Source of the DNA: Polynucleobacter antarcticus
GTDB lineage: Bacteria; Pseudomonadota; Gammaproteobacteria; Burkholderiales; Burkholderiaceae
NCBI RefSeq assembly: GCF_013307245.1
Contig: NZ_CP028941.1
Coordinates: 992,001 to 1,056,000, forward strand
DNA length: 64,000 nt
Direction: 5' to 3'
Positions 45,062 to 55,146 of the stretch are shown one piece after another (the first letter of the stretch is position 1; the number at the start of each line of letters is the position of its first letter). The notes below the pieces were generated by a model. That model saw only the letters and a list, made by a program, of their open reading frames with translations, made no database searches and had not been told where the DNA came from. A program made the position numbers and the translations under genes.

Positions 45062-46174
45062 ATGAGCAAAAAATTTCAGAGAAGATCGCTCTTCCGCAAA
45101 AAGCCCTCATTCAGAAGCCGATACTCTTACTTACTTCGCTTGCTCTTAGCGGTGGTAGCGCTATTGCTGACCTTATATGCGGCGATCTTTTTGTTGCCTG
45201 TAATTCCTAATGTCACCAATATCCCTGCAGATAGCAAAGCACTACCCAAAGAGTCTGCCTCGTATAAAGTCAAAATCTTGCCTCAATCAGGCCTATCGAC
45301 TATATCTCGGCAGCTGGTCGATCAGGGCATAGAAACTTATCCTATTGTTTTTCAGATTGCTGCTCGGGCAATTTTTGTGGGTACAAGCCTCAAGCCTGGA
45401 ACCTATCTGCTTCCCCTGAATGCCAGCCTGGGTAATGTGATTCTCCAAATAGCACGCGGAGATCGCATACGCGAAAGCATTGCCATTATTCCGGGAATGA
45501 CGATTTGGCAATTACGTGCCGTCATAGATGCCCATCCCGCTTTGATTCATCAGACAAAAGGGATGAGCAACAAGCAATTGCTTCAGAGTCTTAATCTCAA
45601 TTACCCGAGCGATGAAGGTATTTTCTTTCCCGATACCTATATTTTTGACCCAGATGATTCCGATCTCTTTATTTATAGGCGTGCAGCCCAAGCAATGCAA
45701 AAACAATTAAACGCTGCATGGGAGCTAAGAGACATCAAAACACCCTTAAAAACCCCGTATGAACTCCTGATTTTGGCTTCTATTATTGAAAAAGAGACTG
45801 GGCGGTCTAGCGATCGACCTTTAGTTGCCTCGGTATTCATCAATAGATTAAATATCAACATGCCCTTACAAACGGACCCAACGGTAATTTATGGGATTGG
45901 ACCCCGTTTTGATGGAAATTTACGGAAAACCGACCTTCGCAAAGACACTCCCTACAATACTTATATGCGTAAAGGTTTACCACCCACTCCCATTGCCATG
46001 CCCAGTAAAGAATCGCTGAGGGCAGCGGTACAGCCCGCCCAAAGTAATGCGCTTTACTTTGTGTCTCGCGGTGATGGCACGAGCCAATTTTCAAAGAGTT
46101 TAAGTGAGCATGAAAATGCAGTTGATCGATATCAGCGTAAGCAAGTCGCGCTGTCTCGAAAAACTACGCAATAA
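45062..46174 (+). CDS. mltG: Endolytic murein transglycosylase MltG
   Basis: A single-pass inner-membrane enzyme that cuts nascent glycan and sets chain length. It has a basic N-terminus, one membrane segment (about residues 23-45) and a YceG domain; the catalytic glutamate is in LASIIEKETG. The C-terminal NTYMRKGLPPTPI block is conserved. ATG 45062 is chosen; ATG 45041, which adds seven residues, is possible. It is followed by tmk and holB, the normal order. Confidence 0.92.
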   Translation: MSKKFQRRSLFRKKPSFRSRYSYLLRLLLAVVALLLTLYAAIFLLPVIPNVTNIPADSKALPKESASYKVKILPQSGLSTISRQLVDQGIETYPIVFQIAARAIFVGTSLKPGTYLLPLNASLGNVILQIARGDRIRESIAIIPGMTIWQLRAVIDAHPALIHQTKGMSNKQLLQSLNLNYPSDEGIFFPDTYIFDPDDSDLFIYRRAAQAMQKQLNAAWELRDIKTPLKTPYELLILASIIEKETGRSSDRPLVASVFINRLNINMPLQTDPTVIYGIGPRFDGNLRKTDLRKDTPYNTYMRKGLPPTPIAMPSKESLRAAVQPAQSNALYFVSRGDGTSQFSKSLSEHENAVDRYQRKQVALSRKTTQ

Positions 46175-46203
46175 TTAATGATTAATACATTTGTGACTAA
46201 GCT

Positions 46204-46842
46204 ATGAGCAATCCATATCCCGGTTATTTCATCAGCTTTGAAGGCATCGATGGTGCTGGCAAAAGTACCCATATCGAAGCTTTCGGTGAGCTAATGAAAA
46301 CCCGTTATCCAGATCGCGAGCTTGTTTTGACACGTGAGCCTGGAGGAACAGTTTTGGGCGAGCAATTACGCGAACTCTTGCTGCATACCCCCATGCATTT
46401 AGAAACCGAGGCTATGTTGATGTTTGCTGCCCGCCGTGAACATATTGCACAAGTTATTGAGCCCGCCTTACTTGCTGGCAAGATCGTGATCTCGGATCGC
46501 TTTACGGATGCGAGCTTTGCTTATCAAGGAGGAGGACGAGGCCTGAGTCTGGATAGGCTAAATCATTTAGAGCAGTGGGTACAAGGCCGTCCTGATGGCT
46601 CTCTACTCCAGCCCAATCTCACTATTTTATTTGATCTGCCTGGCTCGATAGCGGAAGCGAGAAGATCAAAAGTCCGTGCCCCTGATAAATTTGAGCAGAT
46701 GGATCTGAATTTTTTTGAAAAAGTCCGCCAAGAATATCTGCGTAGGGCCAAAGCAGATCCCCAACGTTTTCATCTCGTAGATGCGACACAAACTCAGGAT
46801 GTGATTTGGCATGGTTTGCAGTCATTGGAGATCCCGCTTTAG
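46204..46842 (+). CDS. tmk: Thymidylate kinase
   Basis: It phosphorylates dTMP to dTDP. The P-loop is [10 protein letters not shown] (residues 13-22), the DRF motif is [17 protein letters not shown], and TREPGGT is the substrate loop. The 212-residue length is normal. Its stop is directly next to the holB ATG. Confidence 0.97.
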   Translation: MSNPYPGYFISFEGIDGAGKSTHIEAFGELMKTRYPDRELVLTREPGGTVLGEQLRELLLHTPMHLETEAMLMFAARREHIAQVIEPALLAGKIVISDRFTDASFAYQGGGRGLSLDRLNHLEQWVQGRPDGSLLQPNLTILFDLPGSIAEARRSKVRAPDKFEQMDLNFFEKVRQEYLRRAKADPQRFHLVDATQTQDVIWHGLQSLEIPL

Positions 46843-47991
46843 ATGAGTGACGCCATCTTGGCCGAGGCGCCAGTGAAGAAAATCGCTCCCTGGCTGCAAT
46901 CTATTTGGAATGGGCTAGACCTCACTGCTTTCCCCAGTGCTGTCTTGATACATGGTCAATCTGGTATTGGAAAATTTGAGTTTGCTATTGAGTTAGCGAA
47001 TGCATTGTTATGCGAGAGCCCAGCGAATCAACCTAAACCTTGTCATGCCTGTGAAGCCTGTCGCTGGTTTAGCTCCGGTAATCATCCTGACTTTATTTCC
47101 TTAGTACCAGAAACACATCGCAAGTTACTACCGCAAGGTGACTTTGATACTGATATAGATAGCCCGAAAAAATCAAAAGCTGCTCAAGCGGACAGCGATG
47201 GTGAGGCTGCAGAAAAAAAAGAAAAGAAGAATATTTCTATTGAGGAGACTCGCAGCGCCATTGAAGGACTCTCGATTGGCTCACACCGTGGTGGTAATCG
47301 TGTAATTTTGATTTATCCCTTAGAAATGCTTAGACCGGACTCTGCTAATACCTTACTTAAGTCTCTTGAAGAGCCACCAGCTAGAACTATTTTTATTTTG
47401 TTAGCAGATCGTTTGGATAGGGTTCTGCCTACTATTCGTTCACGCTGTCGGCTGGCATCTGCTCCAAGGCCTGATCGCTCTGAGGGCTTGCTCTGGTTGA
47501 AGCATCAATTGTCTAGCGTCTCTGGACTGAAGTTAAATGATGGGGATGTGGAATCTATTTATGACGAGCAGGGTGGGGCACCATATGCTGTTTTAGATTC
47601 TTTACTCGCGCGCCATCATCAAGATGAAAAAGATGAACTGACTATTGCTATTCAGGCATCACGGTATTTATTACAAGCGATGTCGCAGGGTTCTCAAATT
47701 AATTGGCTTGATGCGGCTGAAAAGACCCAGAAAGCCCGTTACTCAGTTCTTCTAGCAACGATGCAACGCTGGACCTCAGATTTGCAGAGTTGCAAACAAA
47801 TGGGTGAACCGAGGTTTTATCCAAAACACATCGCGAAGATCACAGCCCTTGCCCAGCAAGCGCGACTCGCCAAATTATTACTTTTTTGGAAGGCCCTGAC
47901 GGTAGCTCGTCGCCATGAAAATCATCCTTTAGCAACCCGCGTCCAACTAGAGGCACTACTTTCTCAATATCAACAGATCTTTGAAGACTAA
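46843..47991 (+). CDS. holB: DNA polymerase III subunit delta'
   Basis: A clamp-loader subunit. The N-terminal AAA+ region has a degenerate P-loop (HGQSGIGKFEF), and the zinc module is CHACEACRWF with an earlier Cys. An acidic/basic low-complexity stretch (about residues 105-130, rich in K, E and S) is inserted before SIEETRSAI. It matches the usual place of variable loops in betaproteobacterial HolB. TLLKSLEEPP is the sensor-like block. Confidence 0.92.
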   Translation: MSDAILAEAPVKKIAPWLQSIWNGLDLTAFPSAVLIHGQSGIGKFEFAIELANALLCESPANQPKPCHACEACRWFSSGNHPDFISLVPETHRKLLPQGDFDTDIDSPKKSKAAQADSDGEAAEKKEKKNISIEETRSAIEGLSIGSHRGGNRVILIYPLEMLRPDSANTLLKSLEEPPARTIFILLADRLDRVLPTIRSRCRLASAPRPDRSEGLLWLKHQLSSVSGLKLNDGDVESIYDEQGGAPYAVLDSLLARHHQDEKDELTIAIQASRYLLQAMSQGSQINWLDAAEKTQKARYSVLLATMQRWTSDLQSCKQMGEPRFYPKHIAKITALAQQARLAKLLLFWKALTVARRHENHPLATRVQLEALLSQYQQIFED

Positions 47992-48002
47992 AATAGCAAT
48001 CT

Positions 48003-48791
48003 ATGTTTATAGATTCGCATTGCCACCTCGATTTCCCTGAGTTTTCATCTCGCCTTCCTGAGGTCTTGGCCAATATGGCTGCCTCTCAGGTAACCCATGC
48101 TTTATGTGTTTCTGTGGATATTCCAGATTTTCCTAAGGTTCGCCAACTCGCCCTAGATCACGCCCATTTGTATGCTTCTGTAGGTGTGCATCCCGATTAC
48201 GAAGATACGCCCGAGCCCACCCTAGAATTTCTGCTCACTGAAGCACAGCACCCCAAAATCATCGCGATTGGCGAAACGGGCTTGGATTACTACCGTATGG
48301 GTGATAGAAGCTATGAATCCATGGAGTGGCAGCGTGAGCGCTTTAGAACCCATATTAGGGCGGCAATTGCCTCTAAAAAGCCCTTGATCATTCATACACG
48401 GTCTGCTTCAGAAGATACTCTGCGTATCTTGAAAGAGGAGGGTGCTGATCGGATAGGCGGGGTGATGCATTGCTTCACAGAAACCACTGAAGTAGCCAAA
48501 GCAGCCATCGATATGGGCTTCTATATCTCATTTTCAGGCATTGTGACCTTTAAAAGCGCCAAAGATCTACAAGCAACCTGTAAAGAGGTTCCTATGGATA
48601 GACTACTAATAGAGACGGATTCACCTTATTTAGCTCCGATACCGTATCGCGGCAAAACCAATGAGCCTGCCTGGGTATCCAAAGTCGGTGAATATGTTGC
48701 TGAGTTAAAAGGGGTTTCTGTTGCATCCTTGGCTAAACAGACTTCAGATAATTTTTTTCAATGTTTTCAATTAAATAGAGCAGCTTTATGA
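48003..48791 (+). CDS. TatD family metal-dependent hydrolase
   Basis: A 262-residue TIM-barrel hydrolase with the metal motif MFIDSHCHLDF, the second block IGETGLDYYR, and later HTR and TDSPYLAP. TatD proteins act as DNases or D-aminoacyl-type hydrolases. It overlaps the ankyrin gene by 4 bp (ATGA). Confidence 0.93.
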   Translation: MFIDSHCHLDFPEFSSRLPEVLANMAASQVTHALCVSVDIPDFPKVRQLALDHAHLYASVGVHPDYEDTPEPTLEFLLTEAQHPKIIAIGETGLDYYRMGDRSYESMEWQRERFRTHIRAAIASKKPLIIHTRSASEDTLRILKEEGADRIGGVMHCFTETTEVAKAAIDMGFYISFSGIVTFKSAKDLQATCKEVPMDRLLIETDSPYLAPIPYRGKTNEPAWVSKVGEYVAELKGVSVASLAKQTSDNFFQCFQLNRAAL

Positions 48792-49489
48792 GAGTTTCAT
48801 TTAAATACAAGATCCTTTTAAGCTCAGTATTCATCAGCTTTTCGGGTCTGGCTTTTGCCCAGACTGCGGCTCAAGTGGAGAGCTTTACCAAGGCAGCCAA
48901 GTTTGATGATGTATCTGAAATCAAAGCCTTGCTGAAATCAGGCATTAGCCCCAATACAGTCGATCCTATGGGCAATCCGATGCTAATCGTTGCCATCAAG
49001 GATAAATCCCCCAAAGCAATTGATCTTTTGCTTGCAGATAGCGCTATTGAGGCTAATTTAAGTAATAAAAATGGTGAAACCCCCTTAATGATCGCTGCTA
49101 TTGAGGGTGAGTTTCCAGTAGTTCAAAAGCTAGTTCTCAATATGAAGGTGGATGTCAATAAGACAGGTTGGACACCATTGCACTATGCCTGTGCCAGTGG
49201 CAGGCTTGATATTGCTCAATTTTTGTTAAAACAAGGTGCCAAGGTCAATGCGCTTAGTCCAAGTGACACCACGCCACTGATGATGGCTGTAAGTTCTGGT
49301 AATGAAGAGCTAATTAAAGCGCTATTAGATCAAGGTGCTGACTTACAAATGCGTAATCATGAAGGCTTCTCAGCGATTGATGTGGCAGCATTATTTGATA
49401 AAGACCATATTCGTGATGGCTTAATGTCTCGTTGGGTAAAGCTTTATAAGAGCCCATATCCAGGCGGTCCTAAGAAGTTTGCTTCCTAG
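48788..49489 (+). CDS. Exported ankyrin-repeat protein
   Basis: The 233-residue product has a signal peptide (cleavage after AFA, about residue 25) and about four to five ankyrin repeats, such as NGETPLMIAAIEGEFPVV and WTPLHYACASGRLDIAQFLL. Periplasmic ankyrin proteins occur widely in Burkholderiales and serve as binding scaffolds; the partner is unknown. It is coupled to tatD. Confidence 0.9.
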   Translation: MRVSFKYKILLSSVFISFSGLAFAQTAAQVESFTKAAKFDDVSEIKALLKSGISPNTVDPMGNPMLIVAIKDKSPKAIDLLLADSAIEANLSNKNGETPLMIAAIEGEFPVVQKLVLNMKVDVNKTGWTPLHYACASGRLDIAQFLLKQGAKVNALSPSDTTPLMMAVSSGNEELIKALLDQGADLQMRNHEGFSAIDVAALFDKDHIRDGLMSRWVKLYKSPYPGGPKKFAS

Positions 49490-49594
49490 TCCTACTATAA
49501 ATCCTATAAAAGTAACTGCGTATAATCATTATTATGTCAAATAAGAAATGGACCTTGATTTACTTGGCTTCCCTAGCGATGTGGAGCAATTGTA

Positions 49595-50128
49595 ATGAAT
49601 GATTTCTTGTCCTACTTTAGTGGGATAGATGACTTACCAAAGCTAGGGGTCCTGTTTACAGAAATTAATGGTGACATGGGTGGTGGCCAAATATGGATAG
49701 TCTTGACGTTGGTCTGCCTGATGCTGACTTTTCATGGCCTAGCAGTTCTCGGGATTGCTGGTACTTTTCACTGGACCGATCGCAAGCTAGAAAACAGACA
49801 GATCTACGGCGCTAGCTTTCTGTCCTATTTCATCGCTATTTTGCTCATTATTGCAACCCACCTACTTGAAATCATCGTTTGGGCCTATATTTGCCTTGCC
49901 TTACAGGTACTTCCTGTTGGCCCCAATGCGCTCTATTTTGCCGGTGAAATGTACACCACAGTGGGTTACGGTACCTACGACATAGCCGAGCGTTGGAGAA
50001 TTCTCCCGATATTCATCTCCTTTTCAGGAATTTTTGCGGTTTCCATGTCCGGTGCAGCACTGTATTCGATGATGGGCGCCTTACTAGGACGATCAGGTCA
50101 AAACCCTCAATCTGGCTCCGGTTTCTAG
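49595..50128 (+). CDS. Ion-channel-like membrane protein with a K+ selectivity filter
   Basis: A 177-residue protein with three to four membrane segments and a pore loop MYTTVGYGTYD holding the canonical TVGYG filter (residues 122-126). There is no cytosolic RCK/TrkA domain. A short 22-codon ORF (49534-49602) overlaps its start by 8 bases and may be a leader. Family is known as a small ion channel; gating is unknown. Confidence 0.82.
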   Translation: MNDFLSYFSGIDDLPKLGVLFTEINGDMGGGQIWIVLTLVCLMLTFHGLAVLGIAGTFHWTDRKLENRQIYGASFLSYFIAILLIIATHLLEIIVWAYICLALQVLPVGPNALYFAGEMYTTVGYGTYDIAERWRILPIFISFSGIFAVSMSGAALYSMMGALLGRSGQNPQSGSGF

Positions 50129-50136
50129 ATAAAAGA

Positions 50137-51126
50137 TTAGTTTGTTAGCTTTGCTTTATCGATAGGCGCTTTTTGCTTAAATACCAGCTCTAGAATGCGT
50201 CCACTGGATTCCATTGAACGTATTCTGCCTGGAAGCCAATCTAAGTCTCTGGCTAGCCAGATATCGACCTGACGCTTGTATGGATTGCTTTCTCTTTGCA
50301 TCAGTGCATAGTGCCGATTGATCGCTTTACCTAGAGTCGGAATATCTTCCGTTTCTTTCTCGCCATAACTTTTAAATTGCCACATTTCTAAGGTGTTGTA
50401 ATCCACTACAGGAATGGATCGGATCGAACCTGCCTCATCTATTTTGTCGCTGCCATTGAGTAATGAGGCAAGCTGAAACATCAAACTAAAGCGATCTTGG
50501 GTGCCGGGTAATATATCCGGTGTAAATTCAGGTTTTTCAGAGAAGAACATCTTCCCTCCTCCGCTAGCATCACGATCAAAGCGAGAGTATCGAGGGGGTT
50601 TATCCCCCCGCTGGGTCCAATAAATGGCCGGAGCCATGCCATAGGCATCGAGCGTACCGCGTGATTCAAATAGAAAAGGGCCTACGACAGCATAAGGAAT
50701 GTTGATAGAAAGACGGTAATTATTGCCATCCACAACCCAATCTAGACTGGCTGTTTGTAATAGCTGCCCATCTAGAAAAGCATCAAAGTACAAAGTACTG
50801 GATTCTGGCAGACTAAATGCTTGCCCGGTTTGATTACCAAGCTGCCCGCTACCACCACTACCCTCCTCCCCTTTAGCTAAATTAGCTATGGGATCAGCCG
50901 ATACGGTAGATGAAATTTTTGGTGGCGCTTTCTTCTTAGGTGTATTCGATAGAGCAATTTTTTGTGGAGGCTCTACACGCAATTCTGTTTTGATGATTAA
51001 GTCATCTGCAATGGGCGGAGCATTACCAAATGAAAAGAAAGGCATTCCAAAAAATAGGATGAGATGCCCGGCAATAGATATGACAATTGCAACAAGCAAA
51101 ATCCATAATGATTTTTTGGGCGTCAC
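50137..51126 (-). CDS. DUF3108 domain protein, membrane-anchored
   Basis: A 329-residue protein with an N-terminal membrane segment (about residues 7-29), a Pro/Lys-rich TonB-like linker (about 50-90) and a C-terminal beta-rich DUF3108 domain. Family function is unknown; it probably sits in the periplasm at the inner membrane. It follows a YqiA-like hydrolase gene on the same strand. Confidence 0.83.
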   Translation of the reverse strand: MTPKKSLWILLVAIVISIAGHLILFFGMPFFSFGNAPPIADDLIIKTELRVEPPQKIALSNTPKKKAPPKISSTVSADPIANLAKGEEGSGGSGQLGNQTGQAFSLPESSTLYFDAFLDGQLLQTASLDWVVDGNNYRLSINIPYAVVGPFLFESRGTLDAYGMAPAIYWTQRGDKPPRYSRFDRDASGGGKMFFSEKPEFTPDILPGTQDRFSLMFQLASLLNGSDKIDEAGSIRSIPVVDYNTLEMWQFKSYGEKETEDIPTLGKAINRHYALMQRESNPYKRQVDIWLARDLDWLPGRIRSMESSGRILELVFKQKAPIDKAKLTN

Positions 51127-51144
51127 TTTAAATCAGTACGCTAT

Positions 51145-51750
51145 TTAATGCGTAATAAATTGAATCACTGCAGGAAGGTGATCGGCATAGTTAGCAATAC
51201 CATGATCACTACCTTCTAAGATGAGCTGTTTTGCTCCTGGATAAAAAGCAGCCATTTCTTTCCAGTCTAGTAACTCATCGCCTTGTGCGGCTATTAAAAA
51301 GTAGCGCTCGGGCTTAGAAATTTTCTCTACTTGAAGAGCGCGGAGCTCATCAATATATTCAGCTTTGAAATCAAAAGGCTCGTCACTATCGTAGGCTGTC
51401 ATCATGCCAACATGGGGCGCCAGTTCTCTGGCTGCATATACCGCTGGATTTAATGCAATACCTTTGCAGTGATATTTCTCTGCAAGGTAATTGGTATAGA
51501 AGCCACCTAAAGAAGATCCAATAATCACAATATGATCAGCATGCGCTTGTTCAATATGCTGTGTCACCATCTCCATAGTGGCTTTTGGAGAGGCAAATAG
51601 TTGGGGACAATACCACTCATAAATATGAGTCGATGTAGAGAGAGCCTTTACCGCCTCACCAGTCATGACTGCTTTACTAGACCTCGGGGAAGAGCGGAAG
51701 CCATGCAGGTAGACTAGTAAGGTAGTGGTAGATGCCCCCTCTTTTTTCAT
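51145..51750 (-). CDS. YqiA/YcfP-like alpha/beta-hydrolase
   Basis: A 201-residue esterase-like protein. The nucleophile is in IIGSSLGGFY, LHGFRSSPRS is the oxyanion block, and the histidine lies in LEGSDHGIAN. The frame extends into glxR; ATG at 51750 lies 7 bases past the glxR stop and is the natural start. Similar to YqiA esterase; substrate unknown. Confidence 0.87.
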   Translation of the reverse strand: MKKEGASTTTLLVYLHGFRSSPRSSKAVMTGEAVKALSTSTHIYEWYCPQLFASPKATMEMVTQHIEQAHADHIVIIGSSLGGFYTNYLAEKYHCKGIALNPAVYAARELAPHVGMMTAYDSDEPFDFKAEYIDELRALQVEKISKPERYFLIAAQGDELLDWKEMAAFYPGAKQLILEGSDHGIANYADHLPAVIQFITH

Positions 51751-51757
51751 TTCGCTA

Positions 51758-52654
51758 TCAGGCCTTTTGCCCGATTTCAAAGTTCGCCATTTTTTCAAGC
51801 GCCTTCACCATGGCAGAGTGATCCCAGGCTTTGCCACCATAGGCTTCACAGGAATTAAATAAGGCTTGTGCTGTAGCAGTATTCGGAAGAGACACTCCTA
51901 AGGCTTTAGCACTGCTGAGAGCTAGATTTAAGTCTTTCTGATGTAATTCAATTCTGAAGCCAGGATCAAAGGTACGTTTAATCATGCGCTCGCCATGTAC
52001 TTCTAATATTTTGGAGCTAGCAAAACCACCCATCAGCGCTTCACGTACTTTCGCTGGATCAGCGCCCGCTTTAGCAGCAAACACCAAGGCTTCGGCAACT
52101 GCCTCAATATTTAATGCTACGATAATTTGATTGGCAACTTTAGTAATTTGCCCAGCGCCATTGCCGCCGACCAAAGTAATGTTCTTACCCATTAATTCAA
52201 ATAATGGTTTGACCTTTTCGAAGGTAGCATTATTACCGCCGACCATAATAGTCAGTGTTGCCCCTTTAGCACCAACTTGACCACCTGAGACTGGAGCATC
52301 TAAATACTCACAAGCTAAGTCATTCATCTTTTTAGCAAAGTCTTTTGTAGCGATAGGAGAAATTGAGCTCATATCCACGACGATCTTGCCTTTAGATAAT
52401 CCGGATGCAATACCCTTATCACCAAAGAGTACTTTTTCTACATCGGGTGTATCAGGCAGCATGGTGATGATGATGTCGGCTTTTTGAGCGACTTCTTCAG
52501 GACTTGCACATACCTTAGCGGCACTCTTGGCTAATTCCTCAGGCACTTTACTGCGGGTATTAATAAATAGCTCATGGCCGGCAGCCAACAAATGACCTGC
52601 CATTGGTGCACCCATAATGCCTAGACCAACAAAACCAATTTTTAACTTGCTCAT
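51758..52654 (-). CDS. glxR: 2-hydroxy-3-oxopropionate reductase (tartronate semialdehyde reductase)
   Basis: A 298-residue beta-hydroxyacid dehydrogenase. NAD(P) binding is at GFVGLGIMGAPMAGHLL; the catalytic lysine region is GNGAGQITKVANQI. It reduces tartronate semialdehyde to glycerate in glyoxylate use, matching the neighbouring hyi. The gcl gene is not in this window. Confidence 0.9.
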   Translation of the reverse strand: MSKLKIGFVGLGIMGAPMAGHLLAAGHELFINTRSKVPEELAKSAAKVCASPEEVAQKADIIITMLPDTPDVEKVLFGDKGIASGLSKGKIVVDMSSISPIATKDFAKKMNDLACEYLDAPVSGGQVGAKGATLTIMVGGNNATFEKVKPLFELMGKNITLVGGNGAGQITKVANQIIVALNIEAVAEALVFAAKAGADPAKVREALMGGFASSKILEVHGERMIKRTFDPGFRIELHQKDLNLALSSAKALGVSLPNTATAQALFNSCEAYGGKAWDHSAMVKALEKMANFEIGQKA

Positions 52655-52724
52655 TTTTAATCCTTATTTTTTAGTTGAGTAGTGCGTAGTGAATAGTGAA
52701 TAATACTCAGAGCATTCAATCTGT

Positions 52725-53501
52725 TTATGCGTATTTACCCATCCAGGATAAGCCAGCCTCTGTCGTTTTGAGGGGCTTGTATTCGCAACCAATGTAACCA
52801 GAATATCCCAGGCGATCTAAGAAACCAAAGAGGTATTCGTAGTTGATTTCACCGGTACCAGGTTCATTACGACCGGGGTTATCCGCCAATTGAATATGGC
52901 CAATACGATCGAAATACTTTTGCATAGTGTTTGCTAATTCACCCTCCATGCGTTGTGCATGGTAGATGTCATATTGCAAGAAGGCATTATCTGCACCGAC
53001 CGCATCTAAGATCGCGATACCTTGTGCTGTACCTGAAAGGTAAAACCCAGGAACATCAAAAGTATTGATAGGCTCGATCAGAAGTTTAAGCCCTGCTTTT
53101 TTAAGTTCACTAGCTGCAAATTGAAGATTGGCAACAAAGGTGTCATGTAATAACTGTGGCGCCACACCAGCAGGTACCTTACCGGCTAGACAATTTAATT
53201 GAGGCACCCCGAGAACGGTAGCGTACTCAATCGCTTTTGTCACACCAGCACGAAACTCAGCAATCCGGTCTGGCAGACATGCAATGCCACGCTCTCCCGC
53301 ATCCCAGTCACCAGCGGGTAAGTTATGCAAAACCAGTTTTAAGGCATTGTTATCGAGGGCACTCTTGATATCACTCGCTGCAAAGGCATACGGAAAAAGA
53401 AACTCGACGGCCTTAAATCCGCCAATCTTAGCAAGTGCAAAGCGCTCCATGAAGGGCACTTCATTAAACAGCATAGTGAGGTTGGCAGCAAAACGAGGCA
53501 T
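52725..53501 (-). CDS. hyi: Hydroxypyruvate isomerase
   Basis: A 258-residue TIM-barrel enzyme that interconverts hydroxypyruvate and tartronate semialdehyde. MPRFAANLTMLFNEVPF is the family start, and LIEPINTFDVPGFYL and GEINYEYLF carry metal ligands. It is 70 bp upstream of glxR on the same strand, so both form the glyoxylate carboligase side pathway. Confidence 0.92.
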   Translation of the reverse strand: MPRFAANLTMLFNEVPFMERFALAKIGGFKAVEFLFPYAFAASDIKSALDNNALKLVLHNLPAGDWDAGERGIACLPDRIAEFRAGVTKAIEYATVLGVPQLNCLAGKVPAGVAPQLLHDTFVANLQFAASELKKAGLKLLIEPINTFDVPGFYLSGTAQGIAILDAVGADNAFLQYDIYHAQRMEGELANTMQKYFDRIGHIQLADNPGRNEPGTGEINYEYLFGFLDRLGYSGYIGCEYKPLKTTEAGLSWMGKYA

Positions 53502-53649
53502 GTGAATCCTTTAATAGTGAATATTCAGCAACCCCTGATGTTATCAAAGAAGCCTATAAACTTCCCTGGCGGGTCCTAGTGGGCTTCTAAACTGAATTTA
53601 AGGCCCAAAATACGCTAATATCAAGGCATAAATACTAAAAAGGAATGCT

Positions 53650-54255
53650 ATGAAAATCAAATTTGCCCCTATTTCCCTACTTGCTGCTGCCCTATTGGCT
53701 AGTCCAGTCCTAGTCATGGCTCAAGCTCCAACTGCAGGATCCAACAAGCCAGTAGTAGTAGATGCACTGGTCACAGATACGGTTTATCAGCTGTATGAAG
53801 GTACGGTCACCAGCGTCGATAAAAAGACCCGTACCATCATGTTCAAAAACAATGAAGGTGAGTCTAAATTCATTGCCGGTCCAGAAATTAAGAACTTTGA
53901 TCAAATTAAAGCTGGTGACCGTCTTAATGTGAGCTATGAGCTTGCTGTAGCTATTGAACTCATTAAAACTAAGAGTGATGGTATTCGGAGCAAAGTAGAA
54001 ACTGCCTCAGAAACAACTTCTAAGGCTGGTGAGAAACCTACCCGTACTATCTCTAATACAACGACCATTATTGCTGACATCATTGCTGTAGATCGTGCCA
54101 AGAAATTAGTCTCTGTTAAAGGACCTAGCGGAAAAGTGACGATGGTGACCGTTAAAAACCCACAAGTATTGGCTGATGTAAGTGTAGGCGAGCAAGTCAA
54201 GGTAATTTATTTTGATGCTATGGCTGCATCGATTACTGCACCTAAAAAGAAATAA
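53650..54255 (+). CDS. Hypothetical exported protein
   Basis: A 201-residue product with a signal peptide (cleavage after VMAQ, about residue 25) and two similar beta-rich modules, about residues 45-100 and 135-190. Each has a V-D-(K/R)-(K/A)-K type strand followed by an NF/NP turn, as in YEGTVTSVDKKTRTIMF and ADIIAVDRAKKLVSVKG. No known domain is recognised. It sits 3 bp before the M48 protease and may be its partner. Confidence 0.75.
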   Translation: MKIKFAPISLLAAALLASPVLVMAQAPTAGSNKPVVVDALVTDTVYQLYEGTVTSVDKKTRTIMFKNNEGESKFIAGPEIKNFDQIKAGDRLNVSYELAVAIELIKTKSDGIRSKVETASETTSKAGEKPTRTISNTTTIIADIIAVDRAKKLVSVKGPSGKVTMVTVKNPQVLADVSVGEQVKVIYFDAMAASITAPKKK

Positions 54256-54258
54256 TCC

Positions 54259-55104
54259 ATGATGGTGGCAAGACGCTATTGGCGTCAGCGTCTGCGTTTA
54301 ACGCTTGCTCTTGCTACCCTCACCCTCCTCTCGGCTTGTGCGAATACCACTCGCCCCGGGGCTGTAGGGGTCAATCGATCGCAATTTATGATGATCTCTT
54401 CTTCTGAGGTCAATCGTCTTTCTGCAATCAGCTATAACGAACAGAATAAAAAAGCCAAAGATAAGAATGTATTAGTCACCTCTGGCCCAATGTATGAACG
54501 TCTTAAGGTGATTGCTAATCGCCTCATTCCCCATACTCAAGAGTTTCGAGACGATACCCGTGATTGGGATTGGCAACTGACACTCATTGATGCGCCTGTA
54601 TTAAATGCCACCTGCGCCCCAGGCGGAAAAATTACCTTCTACACTGGCATTATTAATCAGCTGAATTTGAGTGATGATGAGATTGCAGCCATCATGGGGC
54701 ATGAGATTGCCCATGCTTTAAGAGAGCACGGCCGTGAAAGAGTCTCACAAGCAATGGCACAAAATCTAGTAGTCAATGTAGCCATGGCAGCGGCTGGCCC
54801 CTATGGCTCAGCAGTCAGCGTAGGAAACCAAGTGGCGCATTATGTTTTTGTCTTGCCCAACTCCAGAGACAATGAATCTGAAGCCGATGCAATTGGCCTA
54901 GAACTCGCAGCACGAGCGGGCTACAACCCGATGGGTGCAGTCAGTGTGTGGGAAAAGATGATTAAAGCTAATAAAGGTAAAAGCTCACCAGAGTTTCTAT
55001 CTACCCACCCCTCTGGAGAAACCAGAATAGAGCAACTCACTGCCCTCATGCCAGCCGTAGAGCCTCTATATAAGGTGGCACCAAAGCCATCAACTAATAA
55101 ATAA
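54259..55104 (+). CDS. Lipoprotein M48-family metalloprotease
   Basis: A 281-residue exported protein with lipobox LLSAC (C27) and the zinc motif HEIAHALREHG (H148, E149, H152). The third ligand is in ESEADAIGL. It is a BepA/YcaL/LoiP-type peptidase that likely cleans up misfolded outer-membrane proteins. It follows the unknown exported protein by 3 bp. Confidence 0.9.
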   Translation: MMVARRYWRQRLRLTLALATLTLLSACANTTRPGAVGVNRSQFMMISSSEVNRLSAISYNEQNKKAKDKNVLVTSGPMYERLKVIANRLIPHTQEFRDDTRDWDWQLTLIDAPVLNATCAPGGKITFYTGIINQLNLSDDEIAAIMGHEIAHALREHGRERVSQAMAQNLVVNVAMAAAGPYGSAVSVGNQVAHYVFVLPNSRDNESEADAIGLELAARAGYNPMGAVSVWEKMIKANKGKSSPEFLSTHPSGETRIEQLTALMPAVEPLYKVAPKPSTNK

Positions 55105-55146
55105 ACAATAAAACTGTAAACACGAAGACCAGCAAAGTAATCTGGG

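Noticed and set aside
46563..46825. Minus-strand frames opposite tmk and other backbone genes
   Set aside because: These are antisense shadows of strong coding genes with no independent support.
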